12,431 nt of DNA from Gemmatimonadaceae bacterium. Its GTDB lineage: Bacteria > Latescibacterota > UBA2968 > UBA8231. Shown one piece after another: positions 1-6,594 of the stretch (positions are counted from its first letter, which is position 1; each line of letters starts with the position of its first letter). The notes below the pieces were generated by a model. The model did no database searches. It was not told where the DNA came from and saw only the letters and a program-made list of their open reading frames with translations. The position numbers were made by a program, and so were the translations under genes. The stretch is taken from positions 1 to 12,431 of the forward strand of contig PBSR01000068.1 of NCBI GenBank assembly GCA_002726335.1, given 5' to 3'.

Positions 1-152
1 CCGTTGTCGGCCACCGCCACAAAGGCATTGCCCAGGGCCGCCGAGCGAGCACTGGCTCCCAGACTCTGGATGTTGACCACCGCATCTGCCGTTGTGGCCG
101 CGCAGGTGATGAGGGCGAGAGCCCCGACCAGGTTCTTCAGGGGGTAACGCAT
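1..152 (-). CDS. Exported PorV/PorQ-like outer-membrane protein, N-terminal part only
   Basis: The reading frame starts at ATG 152-150 and runs off the left edge, so about 50 residues are visible. They begin with a typical Sec signal peptide: basic start MRYPLK, a hydrophobic stretch LVGALALITCAA, and a likely cut after TTADA. The mature part has LGASARSAALGNAFVAVADN. That is the conserved opening of PorV/PorQ-type and related outer-membrane beta-barrel proteins, where a segment of the form G-A-R-A-x-A-L-G-x-A-F-V-A-x-A-D follows the signal. A good ribosome site (AGGAGA, 161-166) lies 8 bases before the ATG and fixes the start. A promoter candidate lies at 209-237. The product would be an outer-membrane channel or secretion-associated barrel. 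The family call rests on the N-terminus alone; a FadL-type or other barrel remains possible. Confidence 0.75.
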   Translation of the reverse strand, partial: MRYPLKNLVGALALITCAATTADAVVNIQSLGASARSAALGNAFVAVADN

Positions 153-208
153 AGGACTGATCTCCTGAGAGTCATCGTGCGAATAACAGCCACCGACGGA
201 TTGGGCCG

Positions 209-237
209 AAAATACATCCCCGCCTCAGGGGAAGCAA
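209..237 (-). promoter_or_regulatory. Likely sigma-70-type promoter of the outer-membrane protein gene
   Basis: On the minus strand there is a -35 box TTGCTT (232-237), a 17-base spacer and a -10 box TATTTT (209-214). It sits about 57 bases before the ATG at 152. The spacer contains a short CCCC...GGGG inverted repeat (218-231). The match is moderate and judged by eye. Confidence 0.45.
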
Positions 238-461
238 GCGGCAATCCACAAACACAGAAGAGCCGAAACCGCGGGCGAAGGCCTAGCGCACCGCGTCGGG
301 GGGGCCTCGGCGATGGGTCAGGACTTCATTTCTCAACCGCCCAGCAGGCCCGGTGCCCGTTGGTTCCCACCGGACGGCCCTGAACCCGGTGAATGTGACT
401 CACTCACCAGCACCCGCGGCTTCTGTGTGTTCTGACGCCTGCCACCCGCCGCGGTCTAGAT
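238..461. other. Non-coding stretch with no recognised gene
   Basis: This GC-rich stretch carries no convincing gene on either strand. The only plus-strand open frame (177-383, GTG start) is low-complexity, rich in Arg, Gly and Pro, and crosses the promoter at 209-237. Short inverted repeats are visible, for example CACCGG (368-373) with CCGGTG (386-391). I looked for cobalamin, SAM and cyclic-di-GMP riboswitch cores on the minus strand, where it would be a leader for the gene at 152, and recognised none. Confidence 0.5.
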
Positions 462-493
462 AAAAAAAGGGGACCGCCCACATGGCTGCCCCC
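462..493 (-). terminator. Strong intrinsic terminator, minus strand
   Basis: Read on the minus strand, GGGGGCAGCC pairs with GGCGGTCCCC across a 5-base loop ATGTG. This gives nine pairs (one of them G-U) with a single A-G mismatch. Seven T residues follow directly (the A run at 462-468 on the plus strand). It has the full form of a Rho-independent terminator for leftward transcription. On the plus strand the bases after the hairpin are only partly T-rich, so rightward termination would be weak. No minus-strand gene ends just upstream; the only visible source of leftward transcripts is the promoter at 510-538. Confidence 0.8.
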
Positions 494-509
494 TGTTTCT
501 CGTGTACTG

Positions 510-538
510 AATATACTCCTCTGACCGGCTCATGTCAA
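510..538 (-). promoter_or_regulatory. Near-consensus sigma-70 promoter pointing left
   Basis: On the minus strand there is a perfect -35 box TTGACA (533-538), exactly 17 bases of spacer and a -10 box TATATT (510-515, five of six consensus bases). Transcription would start near 503, only about ten bases before the terminator hairpin at 469-493. It lies in an AT-rich island that stands out from the GC-rich surroundings. It overlaps the ATG at 532 on the other strand, which argues against that ATG as a real start codon. Confidence 0.6.
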
Positions 539-580
539 CTTTCGATATTCTATCTAATTCGTTGTTAGACAATGAGTTAC

Positions 581-610
581 TTGACAGTGTCAGATTGCCC
601 CCGTTACCCT
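581..610 (+). promoter_or_regulatory. Candidate promoter with operator-like dyad for the 664-2402 gene pair
   Basis: A perfect -35 box TTGACA (581-586) is followed after 18 bases by TACCCT (605-610), which keeps the three most conserved -10 positions (T, A and the last T). A perfect 11-base inverted repeat TGACA-G-TGTCA (582-592) overlaps the -35 box, as an operator would. A second dyad, TCTAA-N7-TTAGA (553-569), lies just upstream. The -10 match is weak, so this is a proposal. Confidence 0.35.
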
Positions 611-650
611 TCCGTCACCCTCAACGCCCCGACGAGCGCACCCCTCTTCC

Positions 651-655
651 GGAGG
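651..655 (+). promoter_or_regulatory. Shine-Dalgarno site favouring a TTG start at 664
   Basis: GGAGG (651-655) lies 8 bases before TTG 664-666, in frame with the downstream gene. The ATG at 532 in the same frame has no purine-rich site before it and overlaps a minus-strand promoter. This motif is the main reason for choosing 664 as the start. Confidence 0.5.
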
Positions 656-663
656 TCCGATCC

Positions 664-1425
664 TTGGCCGACACCCAACCACGCAATACGGTGCAGATCT
701 GTGAAGACCATGTGGCGGTAGGAGAATGGTCGCGCGATCTGGGTGCCCTTGTCGAGACCAGCGCCCGGGTACGCCAGTTGCTGCGCCGTGGCGATCACGC
801 TGAGGCCCGGGCTCTGATCCACTCCCGGACAGCCGAGGAACAGGCCGCCCTCGTGACGGTGGATGAAGACCCCGAGGAGGTTCTGTCACTGACGGCCATG
901 GATGAGAACGGTCGTCCGGGCTACCTGCCTGCCGTCGTCGACCATCTGCCCTCGGAGACCCTCGCCGGCCTGTTGGCGCCAGCCCACGCCCGCCACCTCC
1001 GCTTCAACACCGAGGTGCTGCGCGCCATGTCGCCGGACACACTTCGCCGTGCTGTCGATGACACCCTGGATCCAGTCGCCTTTCACGGAAACCGCAGCCG
1101 TGTATCATGGGAGTGGCTGGAGGCTGTCACATCTCTCGGCGACGTCGACCGGATTGCCGACCTGCTCCACCGTATCGATGTCTCCGCCCTCGAGGATGCT
1201 TTCCTTGAACGCATCGACCACTTCGATATGCTGGCCGTCGTCGGTGGCCCCTACGCCAGGATCAGCGCCTTCAAGGTGCTCTCCGAGTCCGCCGCCGGCA
1301 CCCTCCTGCCGCCCATCGACGATCCGGAGACCCGGCAGATCACCCAGATCCTCCACGAGGCGACGCCGGATCTCCTCAAACAGGTCCTGCGGGCAGCCTG
1401 GGAACGGGCGGGAGCGGAACGATGA
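664..1425 (+). CDS. Unknown helical protein, first gene of a coupled pair
   Basis: I do not recognise this protein with confidence. From TTG 664 it has 253 residues; an in-frame ATG at 532 would give 297. I prefer 664 because of the GGAGG before it and because 532-600 is AT-rich, promoter-like DNA with codon use unlike the rest. The protein is acidic, rich in Leu, Ala, Arg and Asp, and looks all-helical, with recurring segments such as ARVRQLLRRGDHAEARALI, LPSETLAGLLAPAHARHL and DVDRIADLLHRIDVSALED that resemble HEAT or TPR hairpins. It has no signal peptide or membrane segment and no catalytic motif that I can see, so it is probably cytosolic. Its stop overlaps the next start as ATGA (1422-1425), so the two are made together. 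Families worth testing are DUF6178 and the MgtE-N-like helical repeats; both are guesses. Confidence 0.7.
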   Translation: MADTQPRNTVQICEDHVAVGEWSRDLGALVETSARVRQLLRRGDHAEARALIHSRTAEEQAALVTVDEDPEEVLSLTAMDENGRPGYLPAVVDHLPSETLAGLLAPAHARHLRFNTEVLRAMSPDTLRRAVDDTLDPVAFHGNRSRVSWEWLEAVTSLGDVDRIADLLHRIDVSALEDAFLERIDHFDMLAVVGGPYARISAFKVLSESAAGTLLPPIDDPETRQITQILHEATPDLLKQVLRAAWERAGAER

Positions 1426-2402
1426 ACGACAACACGCCGCTTGCCCGGATCGATCCACGCAAGCTGTTCGTCGACGTCGACAGCCTGCTGGGACGCGCTG
1501 CCGCCGTCGGCATGCAGACCGGTGACCTGCCCGATACCTTCGCCGACTCGCTGATGGCCTGGTTGAGGGCCCGGTCCCTCGGCTTCGCCCAGCAGCATCG
1601 CACCGGCATCGCCCTCGGCCGCGACCTGCTGCACCGCGGTGTCGTCCGTGCCTGGACGTGCGTCGACGAGGGGCTCTCGATCGTGACCTCAGCCAACCTG
1701 GAGGCTGCCATCGCCCGGCTGGTCGAAGGCGATCTGGCCAGCCTCTATCGGGACGGGTACGAGAGCATCCATCTGCAACTGGAAAGGCTGCGAGCCACCG
1801 CCTCCTCCTGGCTGGCCGACGGGACAACCCTGGCGCTGTTTCCCGATGCCGAACCCGCTCTGCGACGATGGTCGAGGACGGGTGCCGAGACGTGGATGGC
1901 GCCGGGACCCGAAGGTGATGACGAGGCCCTCGATCCACTTGTCGAACTGCGGCGGTTTGCCGATTGGCATCAGACGTTGGGTCTTGCCGCCTCCCTGCCC
2001 CGGCAAGCGGTTCGCGAACTGGTGGCTGACGAACCCGGATTCGACGGCGGCCTGCCGATGCTGCTGCGGCGTCTCTGGCTCGCCCTCGTTCTCGGACGCC
2101 AGGGACTTACCGCGGACACCGGGGTGATCGCCGAATTCCGCACCCGTTTCAGCGACGGCGCCCTCGGCGCTCAGACCGCAGCCGCCGCGGTCGCGCAATT
2201 CGAGAGCCACCTCGAGCGCGCCTTCGACGAACCTTCGACTCGACAGTCCCTGCACGAGTTGGCGGCGAGAGAGCTGGCCTGCCTCTCCCGGGCCTCGGGT
2301 TCGGCCGAGGAATTCCATCTGTGTCTGCGCCAAGGTCTGGTCGCCGACGACGTGGAGACAGCAGCGCGCGACGCCCGGACGGATGTCTCCCGCGGAACGT
2401 GA
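1422..2402 (+). CDS. Unknown helical protein, second gene of a coupled pair
   Basis: The protein has 326 residues, starts at ATG 1422 inside the stop of the previous gene, and ends 17 bases before the convergent oxidoreductase gene. I do not recognise it. It is soluble and predicted helical throughout, with no signal peptide, membrane segment or clear metal or nucleotide site. Notable segments are an N-terminal DPRKLFVDVDSLLGRAAAVG, a middle part SLYRDGYESIHLQLERLRA, a charged linker APGPEGDDEALD, and a C-terminal helical region with LESHLERAFDE-like patterns (the actual residues read FESHLERAFDE). The coupling and similar style suggest that it binds the preceding protein. DUF6178 and DUF6179, helical families of unknown function that I recall occurring together, could be compared; the resemblance is weak and from memory. 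GC-rich third codon positions agree with a real gene. Confidence 0.75.
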   Translation: MNDNTPLARIDPRKLFVDVDSLLGRAAAVGMQTGDLPDTFADSLMAWLRARSLGFAQQHRTGIALGRDLLHRGVVRAWTCVDEGLSIVTSANLEAAIARLVEGDLASLYRDGYESIHLQLERLRATASSWLADGTTLALFPDAEPALRRWSRTGAETWMAPGPEGDDEALDPLVELRRFADWHQTLGLAASLPRQAVRELVADEPGFDGGLPMLLRRLWLALVLGRQGLTADTGVIAEFRTRFSDGALGAQTAAAAVAQFESHLERAFDEPSTRQSLHELAARELACLSRASGSAEEFHLCLRQGLVADDVETAARDARTDVSRGT

Positions 2403-2419
2403 CGAGCAGGCTGACCCGA

Positions 2420-3553
2420 CTACAGTTCGGTCCAGGCCCCCTGCGCGCTGGAACTGTCTACCGCCGCCTTGACGAAACGCATGCCGGCAACACCTTCGTC
2501 GACGCCGGGATGGGCGTAGGCCTCGGGCACGTCCTCGCCTCTGCCTCGGCGAATCATACGCTCCATGCTTCCGTGGAGGTTGGCCAGGGCCTCGAAGAAA
2601 TCCTCATGGTGCCCGGACGGCACACGCAGATACGAGGTAACGGATTCCGGCAGGAAGCTGTAATTGGCGCCGATCCAGTAGGTCTCGTCCACCTCTCCCG
2701 TGCGCACGAGAAGGGACTCGGCTCGCTCCTGATGCCACTCCAGCGAGCCCTTGCTGCCGTACACACGGAAGCCATTGTCGTTTCTGTAGCCGATGGCGAT
2801 TTGCGTGGCGGTGATGATGGCGGTGCCGCCATTGCTCAACTCGCCGATGACGTTGAAGTCGTCGTCGAGCTGGCGGCCGTCGACGAAGCAGTTCAACCGG
2901 GCCGACACTTTCTTCACCGACTGGCCACTGACCCAGGTGGCGGCGATGAAGGCGTGTGTACCGATGTCACCACCGCAGTTGGAGATGCCGGTGCGGCTCG
3001 GGTCGGTACGCCATTCCGCCTGCTGCAGGCCCTCGTCTTCCAGAGCCGTGGCGAGCCAGCCCTGATTGTACCAGGCTTCGACCTTGCGGACCTCACCGAT
3101 CCGTCCCTGCTGCACCAGCTCCCTGGCGAACATCATCATGGGATGTCCGGCGTAGGTGTGGGCCAGGACGAAGGGCGTACCACCGGCGTCGACGATCCCT
3201 TTCAGATCCTCCGCTTCGGCGACGGTCATCGTCATCGGCTTCTCGCAAAGCACCGGGATTCCCGCCTCGAGAAAGGCCTTCGCCGGCGCGTAGTGCGCGT
3301 GATTCGGCGTGACGATGGTGACGTAGTCCAATGCTTGCTTGCCGCTCTGCACCGCCTCGAGCAGAGCCTGGTAACTGGAATACCCGATGACGTCGTAATC
3401 GGCGGCCGCAGCCAGCGCCGCCTCCGGATCGGTACGCAGGGCACCGGCCACCAGCTCGCGGGAATTGTCGAGGGCGATGGCGCGCTTGTGCACGTGCCCG
3501 AAGAAGTTGCCGGGGCCGCCGCCGCCAATCAGTCCCACTTTGAGTTTTCCCAT
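2420..3553 (-). CDS. Gfo/Idh/MocA family NAD(P)-dependent oxidoreductase
   Basis: The 377-residue protein is a usual length for this family of cytosolic dehydrogenases, which oxidise or reduce sugars, inositols and related polyols. The N-terminal Rossmann domain has KVGLIGGGGPGNFFG (residues 5-19) for the dinucleotide. The family EKP motif is at 104-106 with the catalytic Lys105. The C-terminal domain carries GGDIGTHAF (194-202), with Asp196 and His200 at the usual catalytic positions. The C-terminal end AYAHPGVDEGVAGMRF is the conserved tail of the family. The start at ATG 3553 is set by AGGAG (3563-3567) nine bases upstream; the open frame continues to 3655 but the added residues are not family-like. 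The substrate cannot be read from sequence. It is a lone gene, divergent from the glycosyltransferase at 3712. Confidence 0.95.
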   Translation of the reverse strand: MGKLKVGLIGGGGPGNFFGHVHKRAIALDNSRELVAGALRTDPEAALAAAADYDVIGYSSYQALLEAVQSGKQALDYVTIVTPNHAHYAPAKAFLEAGIPVLCEKPMTMTVAEAEDLKGIVDAGGTPFVLAHTYAGHPMMMFARELVQQGRIGEVRKVEAWYNQGWLATALEDEGLQQAEWRTDPSRTGISNCGGDIGTHAFIAATWVSGQSVKKVSARLNCFVDGRQLDDDFNVIGELSNGGTAIITATQIAIGYRNDNGFRVYGSKGSLEWHQERAESLLVRTGEVDETYWIGANYSFLPESVTSYLRVPSGHHEDFFEALANLHGSMERMIRRGRGEDVPEAYAHPGVDEGVAGMRFVKAAVDSSSAQGAWTEL

Positions 3554-3617
3554 CTGTATCCGCTCCTGATTTGGTTCGCTTTGGGGAGTGCCGTCCTCAG
3601 ACCTGAGTGTGGGCATA

Positions 3618-3646
3618 TCACTACGGTGGCCGCCCCGCCCTGTCAA
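3618..3646 (-). promoter_or_regulatory. Likely promoter of the Gfo/Idh/MocA gene
   Basis: On the minus strand there is a perfect -35 box TTGACA (3641-3646), a 17-base spacer and TAGTGA (3618-3623) as a weak -10 box. Transcription would begin near 3611, giving a leader of about 58 bases. Just inside it is the inverted repeat CTCAG-AC-CTGAG (3596-3607), a possible operator. Confidence 0.4.
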
Positions 3647-3668
3647 TGCAGCCAACGGCGGCCTCTCC

Positions 3669-3674
3669 TATTAT
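3669..3674 (+). promoter_or_regulatory. Possible -10 box for the membrane glycosyltransferase gene
   Basis: TATTAT (3669-3674) matches five of six -10 consensus bases and lies 37 bases before ATG 3712. I see no good -35 box at the proper distance, so support is limited. Confidence 0.25.
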
Positions 3675-3711
3675 TACCCCGCGCGTCTGTAATGGGTCAG
3701 GGAGAATCAGG

Positions 3712-4479
3712 ATGCAGGAAGTCGAAAACAGAACAGACCTCGCCTGGCTGCTGGCCCTGGCAGTGATCCTGCTGGCAGCGCTGTGGGTTCGCTGGCCGGT
3801 ACCGTCGATGGCCTGGACCCACATTGACGAAAAGGCCTTTGTCAATCATCCCCTTGGATTCTTCTCCGGAGATCTGAACCCGCACTTCTTCAATTACCCC
3901 ACGCTGCAGCTCTACCTTGCCGCCGGCCTGTATTACGCATACTGGCTGACCACCGACCTCGAACTGATGGACTTCGTCGCCTGGCGCATCTTCGTCGATG
4001 CCGGCGACATCCTCCTGCTTGCCCGCGGCTTGACGTCGCTGATGGCGGTGGGCACGGTGGCGTGTTGCGGCCCATCTCGGCCGGCGGCTCTACGGTCCGA
4101 TCTGGGGCCTGGCGGCCGCGATGCTGCTCGCCCTGGCGCCCCTGCATGTCCGGTTCTCACACCTGGCGGCCACCGACGCCCCGAGTGTACTGTGGTCGAG
4201 TCTCGCCGTGCTGTGGGCGGTCCGCGCGACACAGCGCACCAGCTCGCGGGACCTGATCATTTCCGGTGTGTTCTGCGGCCTGTCCGGCGCCACCAAGTAC
4301 CCCGGCCTGCTCGCCGGCGCCTCGATCCTGGCCGCCACGTGGGTCGCGTTTCCCGGACGCCGTCTTGGCGTGCTGCTGCCCGCCGCGGCGACGGCGCTTC
4401 TCACCTTCGCCTGCGCCACGCCGTACGTCTGGCTCGATGGGTCGACGGCGCTGACGGACCTGACGGTGATGACACGTGA
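3712..4479 (+). CDS. Glycosyltransferase fragment 1 (N-terminal, authentic only to about 4063)
   Basis: This open frame gives MQEVENRTDLAWLLALAV, the first membrane helix, the acidic loop HIDEKAF and a second helix region ending ARGLTSLMAVGTVA. After about codon 117 the residues become Arg/Pro/Gly-rich nonsense until the stop at 4479. Only the first part belongs to the glycosyltransferase; the tail is frameshifted. Confidence 0.6.
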   Translation: MQEVENRTDLAWLLALAVILLAALWVRWPVPSMAWTHIDEKAFVNHPLGFFSGDLNPHFFNYPTLQLYLAAGLYYAYWLTTDLELMDFVAWRIFVDAGDILLLARGLTSLMAVGTVACCGPSRPAALRSDLGPGGRDAARPGAPACPVLTPGGHRRPECTVVESRRAVGGPRDTAHQLAGPDHFRCVLRPVRRHQVPRPARRRLDPGRHVGRVSRTPSWRAAARRGDGASHLRLRHAVRLARWVDGADGPDGDDT

Positions 4480-5143
4480 ACACGCCCTTGGCGACCTGCA
4501 TTCGGCCGTCGCTTCGGGACCGCTGCATCTGGTGGGGCACAACCTGCGTCTCGGCCTGGGTGCGGGCACGTGCCTCGCGGTCACCGCCAGCCTTCTCTGG
4601 CGCCCCGGGCGGATGACGCCAGCAGAGAGAGTCGTCCTCGCCGCGTTGGCCGTCTTCGCCCTGTTCGCCGCCAGCGCTTCTTCCGCCTTCATGCGCTACG
4701 CCATGCCCATGGCCCCGCTGGCGGTCGTCCTCGCACTGCGACGGCCGAAGACACTGCCGCGGCCCCTGGCAGCGATTGCGGTCCTGGCCATGCTCTCCGA
4801 GCCTGGATACTCCGCGGTGCACCTGCACCGGCTGCTGACAACGGAGGATACGAGAATCGAGGCTCGAAGAGCGATCGAAGCGGGCCTGCCGGAGGGGGGT
4901 CGTGTCGTCCACTTCTCCAGCCGCCACGGCCGTCCACACCTGCTCTCCCCGGACTTCCTTTACCGCCGTCAGCGCCGCGCTGAGCAGAGCTTCGGGCTGT
5001 CCGGTGTCGCGGCGCTGTACGAGCGCCTCGCCGAGCGCGACGACCTGCCGCCTGAAGCACCCCCTCAGCCGTGCCGAACAGGGCCGGGCCGTGGACCTGT
5101 CCGTCGTCGATTGGTATCACGAGATCGGCGCTGGCGAGGTTGA
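4121..5143 (+). CDS. Glycosyltransferase fragment 2 (membrane core)
   Basis: This is the middle of the broken gene; family-like sequence already begins at about 4064, before the ATG at 4121. It holds the membrane core: LLALAPLHVRFSHLAATDAP, the loop ATKYPGLLAGASILAA, several further hydrophobic helices and FMRYAMPMAPLAVVLAL, which matches the R-Y-x-x-P-x-x-P segment of PMT-like enzymes. A soluble part follows from about 4850. Residues after about 5048 are frameshifted up to the stop at 5143. Confidence 0.6.
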   Translation: MLLALAPLHVRFSHLAATDAPSVLWSSLAVLWAVRATQRTSSRDLIISGVFCGLSGATKYPGLLAGASILAATWVAFPGRRLGVLLPAAATALLTFACATPYVWLDGSTALTDLTVMTREHALGDLHSAVASGPLHLVGHNLRLGLGAGTCLAVTASLLWRPGRMTPAERVVLAALAVFALFAASASSAFMRYAMPMAPLAVVLALRRPKTLPRPLAAIAVLAMLSEPGYSAVHLHRLLTTEDTRIEARRAIEAGLPEGGRVVHFSSRHGRPHLLSPDFLYRRQRRAEQSFGLSGVAALYERLAERDDLPPEAPPQPCRTGPGRGPVRRRLVSRDRRWRG

Positions 5144-5780
5144 GGCGGCGGCCTACGATCCGGTGGACCTGATGTTCCTGCCGCTGGACAGCTTTGGGGC
5201 AATACACCGTAGCGGCCCCAATGTCACGCTGGGGAGCGTGCCGCTGAAGCTGACCGATCCGATCCCGAGCGCCGCCACCTATTTCGGCCTGCTCGCCGAA
5301 CTGGCGCGCGCCACCGTACGATTTCGCGCCAACGACTGGGCCGCAGCTGACACCCACTACGAAACGATCCTGGCCACTCCCTTCCGCTTGCAGGAACTGC
5401 TGAGCTACAACGACCTGGCAGGGCTCTACTACGGCAGCGGCGTTGCCAGCTATGCCACGGGGGACACGCCCACGGCGATCCACCGCTGGACGGAGGGTGT
5501 CCGGCAGTGCCCGGACGAGAGCCTGATGCGCTTCAACCTGTCGGCGGCGCTACTGGAGGCGGGAGATCCGTCGCGGGCGGCCAGGCAGTCCGTCGCCCTG
5601 CTGCGCCAGGAACCGGATCACGACGACGCCTGGCACAACCTGACGCTCAGCCTGCGCCAGCTGGGTCGGATGGCCGACGCCCAGGCGGCATCCGACCATG
5701 ATCCAGCGTGCCTGAAGGCGGGAGGACGGCTGTCGGTGTGGCTGGAGGACGGAGCAGGAGACGTGGCGAAAGAACTGTAG
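5049..5780 (+). CDS. Glycosyltransferase fragment 3 (soluble domain and TPR repeats)
   Basis: This section of reading frame begins at the second shift and has no start codon of its own at 5049; a GTG at 5091 is the nearest in-frame one. It encodes VDWYHEIGAGEVEAAAYD and then helical repeats. Three TPR-like motifs are visible: YYGSGVASYATGDTPTAI, FNLSAALLEAGDPSRAARQ and AWHNLTLSLRQLGRMADAQ, each followed by its second helix. TPRs on a membrane glycosyltransferase usually mediate protein contacts. The stop lies 17 bases from the stop of the convergent gene. Confidence 0.6.
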   Translation, partial: RLKHPLSRAEQGRAVDLSVVDWYHEIGAGEVEAAAYDPVDLMFLPLDSFGAIHRSGPNVTLGSVPLKLTDPIPSAATYFGLLAELARATVRFRANDWAAADTHYETILATPFRLQELLSYNDLAGLYYGSGVASYATGDTPTAIHRWTEGVRQCPDESLMRFNLSAALLEAGDPSRAARQSVALLRQEPDHDDAWHNLTLSLRQLGRMADAQAASDHDPACLKAGGRLSVWLEDGAGDVAKEL

Positions 5781-5797
5781 ATCAACTCTGTTGTACG

Positions 5798-6499
5798 TCA
5801 GCTCTGCGCCTGGGCCTTCCGGTTGACGTAGCGGACGATGAGATCGACCGCTTCTTCGGTGTCGACGCGGCCGGTATTGATCGTCAGGTGGTAGAGGAGC
5901 AGGTCGTCCCAGTCAGCGTCGTGATAATTGCGCAGATAGAGTTGTCGCCAGCGATCGTGCTGTTCGACCAGTTCCCGAGCCTGGTCATCGTTGACGTCCT
6001 GGGCCTCCTTGATGCGCTCGCAGCGCAGGTCGAAGGGGGCGATAATCTTGACGTGGAAGGCCTGCGGATTCTGCCCCAGGACCACCTGGCCGGCGCGGCC
6101 GACAACGACGGCGCCGCCCGTGTCGCCGTAGTCCTGCACCAGCGTCGTGATCAGCAACTGGTACGTGCCGCGGTCGAGGTACGTCGCCGGGGCTTCGGCG
6201 CCGGATCGCTCCATGACATAAGGAAATTCAAGACCGAATTCGGGAAAGTAGGCGGCCGACGAGAGCGGGAAGCCTCCCGGGGACATCTCGGGCACGAGGA
6301 GCCCCTTGAGGAAGTGCCGGACGCCCCCCTCGCCCTTCTCGTCGTACTTCTCAACTTCGTCGGGAGAGGTGTCCATAATGCCGGCGATTTCTTCCACCAG
6401 GCGCCGGTCGACGTGTTCGTACCCGAGAGCCTCGGCCACGCACTCGGCGACGTGGTCTCCACCGCTGCCCAACTGCCGGGCTACCGTCACGACGGTCAT
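5798..6499 (-). CDS. Cytidylate kinase-like family P-loop protein
   Basis: The 233-residue protein begins TVVTVARQLGSGGDHVAE, the modified P-loop of the cytidylate kinase-like family (Cytidylate_kin2), where S-G-G replaces the usual Walker G-K-S/T. Other family marks are YEHVDRRLVEEIA (28-40), VVVGRAGQVVLG (131-142), a lid-like segment DLRCERI (157-163) with arginines that would bind phosphate, and YHLTINTGR (203-211). Members are cytosolic and thought to phosphorylate a nucleotide or other small molecule; the true substrate is mostly unknown. I chose ATG 6499 because the family starts directly before this beta strand. GTG 6529 would add ten residues and lacks a ribosome site. The gene is monocistronic, with a candidate promoter at 6559-6587. 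A true Cmk is less likely because its CMP-binding insert is not evident. Confidence 0.85.
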   Translation of the reverse strand: MTVVTVARQLGSGGDHVAECVAEALGYEHVDRRLVEEIAGIMDTSPDEVEKYDEKGEGGVRHFLKGLLVPEMSPGGFPLSSAAYFPEFGLEFPYVMERSGAEAPATYLDRGTYQLLITTLVQDYGDTGGAVVVGRAGQVVLGQNPQAFHVKIIAPFDLRCERIKEAQDVNDDQARELVEQHDRWRQLYLRNYHDADWDDLLLYHLTINTGRVDTEEAVDLIVRYVNRKAQAQS

Positions 6500-6558
6500 C
6501 GTCCAGGCTCGCTCCCACCGGGGTTCCACATGTTCGCAGTCGTTTTCTTCGGGCGTTC

Positions 6559-6587
6559 AAGTTACACAAATGCCCCCTCTCTGGCAA
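6559..6587 (-). promoter_or_regulatory. Likely promoter of the cytidylate kinase-like gene
   Basis: On the minus strand there is TTGCCA (6582-6587), exactly 17 bases of spacer and TAACTT (6559-6564). Transcription would begin near 6552, about 53 bases before ATG 6499. The match is moderate but well placed. Confidence 0.4.
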
Positions 6588-6594
6588 ACGTACA

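Larger units (their letters stand above)
3712..5780 (+). pseudogene. ArnT/PMT-type membrane glycosyltransferase with C-terminal TPRs, broken by two +1 frameshifts
   Basis: Read across two shifts, 3712-5780 is one gene of about 688 codons. Frame one runs from ATG 3712 to near 4063. Family sequence continues in the next frame (AAHLGRRLYGPIWGLAAAM) to near 5048, then in the third frame to the stop at 5780. Each shift is one extra base: near 4057-4066 and near 5045-5050. Removing one base at each place restores continuous, family-like protein. The N-terminal part is a polytopic lipid-linked-sugar transferase (GT39/ArnT-like): a first membrane segment, then an extracytoplasmic loop with HIDEKAF, whose acidic pair matches the catalytic position of the family, and NPHFFNYPTLQLYL. 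The C-terminal part has about three TPR motifs. A ribosome site AGGGAG (3699-3704) precedes the start. Either the gene is dead in this genome or the assembly holds two indel errors; the conserved, unbiased sequence on both sides of each break favours recent decay or error. Confidence 0.85.

Noticed and set aside
177..383. Small plus-strand open frame of 68 codons
   Set aside because: GTG start without a ribosome site, low-complexity product, and overlap with the promoter of the minus-strand gene.
238..461. Possible riboswitch in the leader of the outer-membrane protein gene
   Set aside because: No recognisable core of a cobalamin, SAM or cyclic-di-GMP riboswitch could be matched by eye on the minus strand.
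1105..1938. 277-codon minus-strand open frame across the two unknown genes
   Set aside because: Arg-rich low-complexity product antisense to two coupled, well-spaced plus-strand genes.
2321..3766. 481-codon open frame on the plus strand
   Set aside because: It lies opposite the clear Gfo/Idh/MocA gene, shows no family motif, and is a typical GC-rich antisense shadow.
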